The translations under genes were made by a program, and so were the position numbers. DNA of 64,000 bases from contig CM068553.1 of the NCBI GenBank assembly GCA_035048495.1, positions 30,714,978-30,778,977 of the forward strand, given 5' to 3'. A model generated the notes under the pieces. It did not search any database, was not told where the DNA came from, and worked only from the letters and a program-made list of their open reading frames with translations. Of this stretch, positions 23,101 to 32,100 are shown piece by piece. The stretch is from Euptelea pleiosperma (taxonomy: Eukaryota; Streptophyta; Magnoliopsida; Ranunculales; Eupteleaceae). How positions within the stretch are numbered: the first letter of the stretch is position 1; each line of letters starts with the position of its first letter.

Positions 23101-26100
23101 ATGAAAAATGAGCCATACGGCATCTACATCAGAAAAAAAAAATTACAAGTCATAATGACGTCAGACGACAGTTCGACACCACCCCCGGTGACCTCGGGGT
23201 CTCTCGGGCCATCTTTGCCAAAAGTTAACTGCTCCCCCTCCGGCTTGTCCCCAACGACCGCCGACTCCTCCTCTCCTAAGTCGGCCTAGGCATCAGCAAC
23301 ACCCCTCTCGTACTAGACTTGCTGAAGACGAACAGACCTAGCACGGACTAGCTCCAGAGTCTCCTTCATCTTGCCCAGGCCTCCTCGGCAGCCGCCCTCT
23401 TCATCTCGGAGGCCTCCAGAGCCTAGCGGACGTCCGCGGACTTCCTCTCTGCAATTAGGCAAGCCTCTTAAGTCATAGTGAGGTCCTCCTTCTTGGCCTG
23501 GAGTTGGAGGTTCAGCACCTCTAGGTTCTGGGAGGCATTGGCCAACTGTGAGGCTGCCTAGTCTGCCCTCTCTGTTTGGTGGAGAACCTCGGCGTCCTGT
23601 TGGTCGCACCGATTGAGGAGGAAGGAAACAAAGTCCTTCAGGCCAAGGAATGCGTTGATGCCCTGTGAAGACAAGAAGAAACTCGTCAGGAACAATAAAC
23701 ACTTAAAAAAAAAGAGAGAATGAGGCAGGGAGATACCTTGGCAAAAGATTTACTCAGGCCATCAAAAGCCTGAGTCGGCTCCGTTAAGTTCTCATAACGT
23801 TAACAATCTCTCGGCAATGAGAACTTGTTCAACAGCCCCATGGCAACATGAGGATCAAAGAGGGAATGGCCCTCGGTGATAGGATGGCCAAGAGGGGTGT
23901 AGAAGGCTAGGATGGAGAACGGAGCGGCCGACGTCTGCTCCAGGGGAAGGGCCTCAAAGTGCTGGTCAAAAGGATCTGGCACCTCGTCCAGATCCACCCT
24001 TACGGACGGCCTAGACGAAGGCATAGCTGTGAAAGTCGGGGGAACGAGGGGAGCCTGCCTTGATGAGCCGCCAAGGGGGACCCGAGCCTCTTCGAGTGGC
24101 ACCCAGACTCTTGATGCTTCCCCTTCTGAGTTGTGGAAACTTTTTTCTTCCCGCGGTCCTTCATGACAGGGCCGCACAGGTCAGAGGGACGGTTGGGATG
24201 GCTACACAATTAGTGCCGACAGCTTTGATTTAGGATATCGGAATCACCCCTGTCCTCGTGGCCACCTTACGAATGTTGCAGGTACTCAGTCGGACCTCTC
24301 CGTACCAGAAATAGTAGGTAAGCGGGATGATTGCGACGAACCTCAAGACCTTGTCAACGATCACTTGGGCGTACGTGCTCAGGGATTGTACGTTATCTGC
24401 GAAGAAGAAAAAAGGCAAGGTCAATAGACTGACGAAACAATTTGAAGGAAAGACGGCAAGGCAGAGGTAAACCTAGATGGCATACCTACCCGATTAAAAC
24501 TCAACCGGACGGAGCCAATCGGGGGACCTAAATCAGCTTGGCCGGTGCTGTCCCAAGACCCTGAGACAACCAGGGCCTTGTCGGGCCATCCTTGTGAGAA
24601 TCCAGAAGGTCTTCGATCATCCAGAAGGGGTCTGACCTAGCCGACAGGCTATAAACATGGTCGGAATTGGGAGTGCGCTTCAATGAGTAAGCGCAGTCCA
24701 TCTCTAGCAGACCGATGGAATAGTCCCCAAGGACACAAATGGAGTCTATCCTGGAGATTGTCCTCCAAGTGTTGGGGTGCATCTAGCCGGGAGCTCAATT
24801 GTAGAAGATTAGCAGAGACTTGGCTAGAGGGGACAACGGAAAGGACATCCCTCCCTCCAACTACTCCTCGCAGATACTGATCTCCCCATCGGGGAGAGGT
24901 TCTCCGAGGTAGCGGCCCTTCCTAATACGAATACGATGAGAGATGTCGTAGCGCTGGTACAAGCATTTACAACCGTCGTCCATTGGGGCAGCATCACTGA
25001 AAACAAATGGACAAGAGGAAGATGCGGCATCGCTAGTCAGGACCTTGGCAGGGTCCATAGTGGCAGCAAGACCGAAAGAGTCGGCCTTAGGGACTTCGGA
25101 GAAGAAGCCCTCTCCGAGAACAGCGTTCTCTACTACCTCGGCTTCCTTTAACGAAAAGTCCTCAGAGGAACGGGACATAGGTCTGGGCGAAAGAAAAATA
25201 AGAATAAGGGACAATGATAGTAGAAGAACCTTTTTAGAAATGGTCAACGGTGTTCCAGCCGAGGATACTCACGGACGCAGTGCCGGCAGGGTCTTTGTTG
25301 TAAAAAAAAAGATGAAGAAGAAGAGAGAAGAAATCGCCTTCGTTGAGTCAGAGCTTGTAAAAACTGAAAAATGACTGAGTTCGGGGGTATTTATACTAGT
25401 CATGCCTGGCGTTATCACTAGGGCGGCCTAGCATTAACAAAACCCGTAATAAATGCGAAATCATTACGCATCTCCTTCGGACGGTACATTTCGCACGCCC
25501 GAACGGTCCGACGGTTGGTTTGTCTTACAGTTGGACCAATGACATGTCGACTGTCCGAGAAAGGGGGTGATGAGGGTACCCTATTTTCCGAGAAGCTAAG
25601 ATAATGTCATGTGTCACTTAATGGGGCACGTTCTCCGGGAAGAGGCATGTTGGCCTCCGTAGTTCACAGACCACCTCGGCCCAGAGTCCGATGAACATAT
25701 CTTATTGTCTGAGCATCTGACATAGCCGGCTGACTGAAGGATATGCTTTGTTAGAATAACTGCCGACGCCGTCCGACTAAAGGATAGGCCTTGTCGGAGG
25801 AACAGGAGTAGCCGTCCATCCTTGTCAGGACAACTGCCGACGCCATCCAACTAAAGGATGGGCCTTGTCGGAACAGCAGGAGAAGCCGTTCATCCTTGTC
25901 GGGACAACTGCCGACGCCGTCCGACTAAAGGATGGGCCTTGTCGGAACAACCGCCGACGCTGTTTGACTAAAGGATGGGCCTTGTCGAAACAGTAGGAGA
26001 AGCCATCCGTCCTTGTCGGAATACCTGACGAGGCCGTCCGACTAAAGAATGTTCTTTGTCGGTACACCTGACAAGGCCATCCAGCCAAGAGAAAAGGCTT

Positions 26101-29100
26101 GTCGCCCAAAATTGACAGATATTGGACCTGGACGGTTGGATTGTCATCTCGCAGAGCGCCTGGGGGAAACATTTCCCTCAGACCAAGAAATGTAACAGAA
26201 AACCATTATCAAGAAATGACAGTTACAGGCTCCTCAACAACGACGCGCTCCTTATTGAGGGCCCTATAAAAAGGAAGAGAATTTAATGAAGAGTGGATCG
26301 AAAAATACAAGCTAAAGAGAGAGACAAAAATCAATAACTAGTTCTACAGTATTTGGATCCACCCTCACTTGAGTGTCGGACTGTAATTTGCAGGTACCAC
26401 GGCGACTAGAGAAGCGACGGACCAGTCCAGGCACGGATCAATCAGGGCAAGAAGGGACACTAGTCGGCGCACTCCTCTTGGGATCATCGAAAGTAAGGCC
26501 GACCACGTCGGGCAGTTCATCTACTATTCATCAATCCATCTCCTCGGGGATCGTGTGGGCAGGATCATTCGTATTTTTCTCCCACAACTACACAAATTAA
26601 AACCTACTCCAAGCTCTTATATAGAGCATTACAAGAATTCTAAACAAGAAAGAAATCCTAAGCAAATCAAATTTAATCCTAATTAAAATATTATCCTAAT
26701 CTTGTGATGAGATACACCAATAGTGATATGGTGTATCTCACACAATTTATTACAAAATATATTCTCTAACACAAATCATGAGATATTTCGTCACTGCATT
26801 CACTATTATATTCATTATAATATAAAAAAATTACTCTCACATTATTTAAGGTATATTTCCTAGTCCTAAATCTTACTTTTCTAGGTTTGTCGAGTCGGAC
26901 AGTTTGCAACTATCTCGAGCCGTGATACTTATTAAGGATATTCATCCTAGTCACACAGTTGACACATCATCATTGACAGAGTCATTGGGTGATTCGGTAA
27001 ATCAAGAAGACTTAACAAACTGAGAACAAATCAAGGAAACAGATTTGAGTCTCTTCATATAGTTAGGGACGATTCCAACCTCCCTGATTTATCTTTATGT
27101 ACAGCTGTCACTCTTTGTAAACAATAAATATTATTATAAATAAACCAGATATCTCAAGAGGAAATTATCAAGCTAAGATACTTTTCTCACAAAGATCATC
27201 TCTATCATTCAAGGTGTAAGTGAAAACCTCATATTGTATCAGAGCCATAACGTTACTTTGGAATCTTTTCTCCATTAACGTTGTGTTAGCATCACTCATT
27301 CCACTACTATGGATCAACAGATTACCCAATCGTCTTCTTCAACGATAACTACACCAACATTGCCCTATTCATCAATGGCAAACATGCTATCAATCAAACT
27401 CAATGGCAGCAACTATCTTCTATGGAGAAATCAGTTTCTTCCCCTTCTTGAAAGCCAAGAACTACTTGGTTATATTGATGGTACGATTCTCTCTCTACCA
27501 TCTACGATCAAGCAAAATGATGGTAATACATCAAGCAATCCAGCGTTTCGTACATGGAGACTTATGGATCGATTCATGGTAAGTTTGATTAATTCCTCAC
27601 TCACAGAAGAAGATATGAGTATGACGATGGATCGTCAAAATGCCTTCGATGTATGGATAGTCCTGGAAGAATCATTTGCTCACAAATCCAAAAATAGGGA
27701 ACTGCAACTTCGAGAAGAATTTCAACTATTAAAAAGGGGTACTCAATCCATCTCTGAACATTCTCGAATGTTTAGAGCAATTTGTGACCAATTGTCTGTT
27801 ATAGGTTCTCCTGTGCCTGATGTAAATAAGGTATTCTGGTTCTTAAGAGGACTAGGACCAGACTACCATAGTTTTGTTACCATTACCTTGTCAAAACCAC
27901 CAATACCTACCTTCAAGGAAGTTATTCCTTCTCTTTTCAACCATGAGTTATTGTTAAAAACTTTAACACCACCTGTGAGCACACATGAATCAGTTTTTAC
28001 AACTCAACGTGGAGGAAGGAATGGTCGCAACAATAACCGCGGAGGAGGTCGAAATTTTAAACCACCAAATCGACATCAGAATTACAATTCAGGGCAATCT
28101 CAAGGTGATCAACAATCATCTAACAACTTTCAGGGAAATAGAGGAAACCATGGTGGATACAACTTTCAACGTACCTCTCACAATGGTAATCGGTTCACAA
28201 ACTTTGGTCCCCCAACTCTGGTAATTTTCATGCAGCCCCGGTGATATCCTCACCCGTGTGTCAAATATGTGGCCGTGGAGGTCACATTGCTCTTGAGTGC
28301 CACAATAGATTCAATCAATCTTATCAGTCATCTCAAGCCGATGTTGCCTTTACATCACTCACCATTCAAGATACACAAGATACCGATTGGTATCCGGACA
28401 ATGGAGCCACAGCCCACATGACCAACGATGAAGGTAACCTTGTTGATGTTAAACCTTATCATGGCTCAGATCGTGTCCTTGTAGGGAATGGCTCTTTCAT
28501 TCCTATTTCACATACAGGATCAGTATCTCTCTCTACACCTAAGGGTTATTTAAACTCAAAAATACTCTTCTTGTTCCTCACATTCAGAAGAATTTGATAT
28601 CTGTAAGTCAATTTACTCGTGATAACAACTATGTCTTCATCTTTTCTCCATCTGGTTTTGTCATACAGGAGCAGGGAACCGGGAAAGTGTTGGGGACAGG
28701 GAGTAGATGAGCTGGTCTTTACACACTTGATCATCTTCATCAAGCCTACATTTCCTCTCATGTTTCTTCAGCTTTAGGAACCATTCAACTATGGCACAAC
28801 TGACTAGGACATACATCTCATAAAGTTATTAATGTTTTGAATAAATCTAGAGATATCCAAATTTTGGACTCTAATGAATGTATGCATTCTATCTGTTCTA
28901 GTTGTCAGATAGGTAAAAGTAAAAAATTACCTTTCACTCTCAACACCAAACATTGCACTAAACCCTTAGAGTTAGTACATTTTGATATTTGGAGACCCTC
29001 TCCTGTCACTTCACCATCTGGATTTCGCTATTATGTTGTTTTTGTTGATGACTATAGTAGGTTCTCATGGTTCTTTCCAATGAAAAGAAAATCAATTTTT

Positions 29101-32100
29101 TTTGCCATCTCTATTCATTTTCAAAAACAGGTTGAGAATCAGTTAGATTGTAAAATCAAAATAATTCAATGTGATGGCGGACAAGAATTTGCAAGTTCGA
29201 TATTTCTTACTCATCTCTTCAACTCTGGTATTATCAAACGTATGTCTTGTCCACACACTCAAGCCCAGAATGATAGAGCTGAACGTAAACATCGTAGCAT
29301 TACTGAGATGGGACTCATACTTCTTTTTCACAGTCATGTTCCTATTCGATTGTGGGTTGAAGCTTTTTCAACGGCTATTTTCGTACTCAATCAGCTCCCT
29401 ACCGCTATTCTCCAACATGCATCTCCTTACTTGCTTCTCTTTGGAAAGTCACCCAACTATTCCATGTTTCACACTTTTGGTTGCTTATGTTTTCTCTATC
29501 TACGCAATTATTCACCTCATAAGTTGGCTCTAAGAAGTACATGATGTGTTTTTATAGGGTACAGCAATATGCACAAAGGTTTCCAATGTCTCGATCTATC
29601 CTCTAATCGTGTGTACATCTCCCGACACGTTGTGTTTGATGAAACTAACTTACCTTATCTTGGTAAATCTAGCTTCACTAGCATTGAAGAACTTGGTCTT
29701 TTTTGTGATCTTGATAGCCCATCCTCTTTGGAGGCTACTGGTAGTAATGTTCCCTTGCCGACTCAGTCCAACGATCACAATGACCCATTGCCTAACATCA
29801 ACTCAGTTCGCCTTGATGATTGTTCTACACAAACAGTTGGATCTCCATTATATCTAAATGTTGCACCGCCCACAACGGCCAACACAATGGCTCCACACGT
29901 TCTTGATGATGCTCTCCCTAATTCTCCTTCAATCACTACCTTGGAACTCTTACCCTCAGCACATAGTCATGGTGATGTTACCACTGTGCAATCACCGGCA
30001 ATACAATCTGCAGCACCTTTGACTGATCATCCAGATATATGCCTTCCATCTACTGGTTCTATTATCAACAGTGCAACACATATACCAGGTGGTCAGATCG
30101 TCATCAACTTGCCACTCGATTCTCCCCTTCTGAAATCGTATCCTATGGTAACTCGATCAAAGTCTCGTCCAGCATCCAATCATCCTCTACCAACTTGCCC
30201 GGCATCATCTCTTCGATCCACTACATTTTTTCATGCTCTTCTTTCCATGAAAGAACCATGAGGATTTAAGTCTGCAGCTTGACATCCTCATTGGCTCATT
30301 GCTATGGACAATGAAATGCATGCACTTCATCTGAACAAGACATGGACTCTCATTCATCGCACTCCCAATATGAATATTGTGGGTTTCCGCTGGATATTTA
30401 AGACCAAACTCAAGTCTGACGGCACCATAGAACGACACAAGGCTCGTCTTTTGGCCAAAGGATATTCACAGCTCCACGGTTTGGATTATGATGAGACGTT
30501 CAGCCCTGTTGTTAAACTTGCAACTATTCGACTTGTACTTGCTCTGGCTACTATGAATGGTTGGGAGTTAGTCAACTAGACGTCAATAATGCTTTTTTGC
30601 ACGGTCGCCTACATGAAGAAGTCTATATGGATCAACCTCCAAGTTATAAGGATCCTTCTCTTCCTCATCATGTTTGTCATCTACAAAAAGCCCTATATGG
30701 TCTTAAGCAAGCCCCTCGAGCTTGGTTTGAGCGATTCAGCATCTTCCTTCTCCAACTTGGTTTTCATCATAGTCATGCCGATCCATCTATGTTCTTTCTT
30801 CATCGTGAACTTGGTACCATCATCCTTCTAGTGTATGTTGACGACATTATCCTCACTGGGAGTAACTCGGATTTGCTCTCTCGCTTCATTGCTCGTCTCA
30901 TCAGTGAATTCTCCATGAAAGACTTGGGTCCATTACATTTTTTTCTTGGCATTGAAGTTGTGCATACTCCCTCAGGTTTATTTCTCTCTCAATCCAAGTA
31001 TGTTATTGACTTACTTAGCCATGTGCAAATGGATGGAGCTAAACCTCTTTCCACTCCCATGGTGGCTGGTCATAAGCTCACTAAGCTAGGTACATCATTT
31101 TTCAATGCTACTTAGTATCGAAGTATTGTTGGTGCCTTACAATACATCACATTAATAAGATTGGATTTGTCCTTTAGCGTCAATTCTGTGTATCAATTTA
31201 TGCATTCTCCAACGAAGGAACATTTTAAAGTTATGAAACGCATTCTTAGATATGTTAAGGGTTCTTTGTACAATGGCATTCAGATATATTCAGACTCTCC
31301 TATTACTCTCACTGGCTATTCTGACACTGATTGGGCCGGTTGCCCTGACACTCGTCACTCTACTTCCGGCTATGCTCTATACTTTGGTCATAATCTTCTT
31401 TCTTGGAGTGCCAAGAAACAAGCCACAGTTTCTCAATCTAGTACTGAATCCGAATACTGCGCCCTTGCTCATACTCCTACTGAAATCACATGGGTATATC
31501 TTACTTGCTACGTGACCTCCGTATATCTATTCCCAAATGCCCCATTATCTATTGTGATAATCGTAGTGCAATCCATATGAGCTCCAACCCAATTTTTCAT
31601 GCCCGATCAAAGCATATAGAACTCGATTATCACTTCATCAGGGAAAAGGTCACTGCAGGTCAACTTCAAATTCAGTTTGTTCCATCTGAACTTCAAGTTG
31701 CTGACATCTTTACAAAGAGTCTACCACGGCATCTACTTCAACGTTTCTCGTCCAAGTTGAATCTCCGTGACATATCTACGCTTCACTTGCAAGGGGATAT
31801 TAAGGATATTCATCCTAGTCACACAGCTGACACATCATCATTGACAGAGTCATTGGTTGATTCGATAAATCACGAAGACTTAACCAACTGAGAACAAATC
31901 AAGGAAACAGATTTGAGTCTCTCCATATAGTTAGAGACGATTCCAACCTCCCTGATTTATCTTTATGTACAGCTGTCACTCTTTGTGAACAATAAATATT
32001 ATTATAAATAAACCAAATATCTCAAGAGGAAATTATCAAGCTGAGATACTTCTCTCACAAAGATCATCTCTATCATTCAAGGTGTAAGTAAAAATCTTTT

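Larger units (their letters stand above)
13549..26586 (+). mobile_element. Ty3/gypsy LTR retrotransposon, Tat lineage, degenerate and nested
   Basis: Paired LTRs (13549-14607 and 25571-26586) with a perfect 5-bp duplication ACTAC outside. Between them, in order: gag, protease, reverse transcriptase, RNase H, a second archaeal-type RNase H, integrase, then a 3-kb spacer with antisense coding remnants. The second RNase H and the antisense ORF are hallmarks of the Tat group. Every domain has stops or frameshifts, so the element is dead. It was 10.4 kb before a 2.6-kb solo LTR inserted in integrase. Confidence 0.9.
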
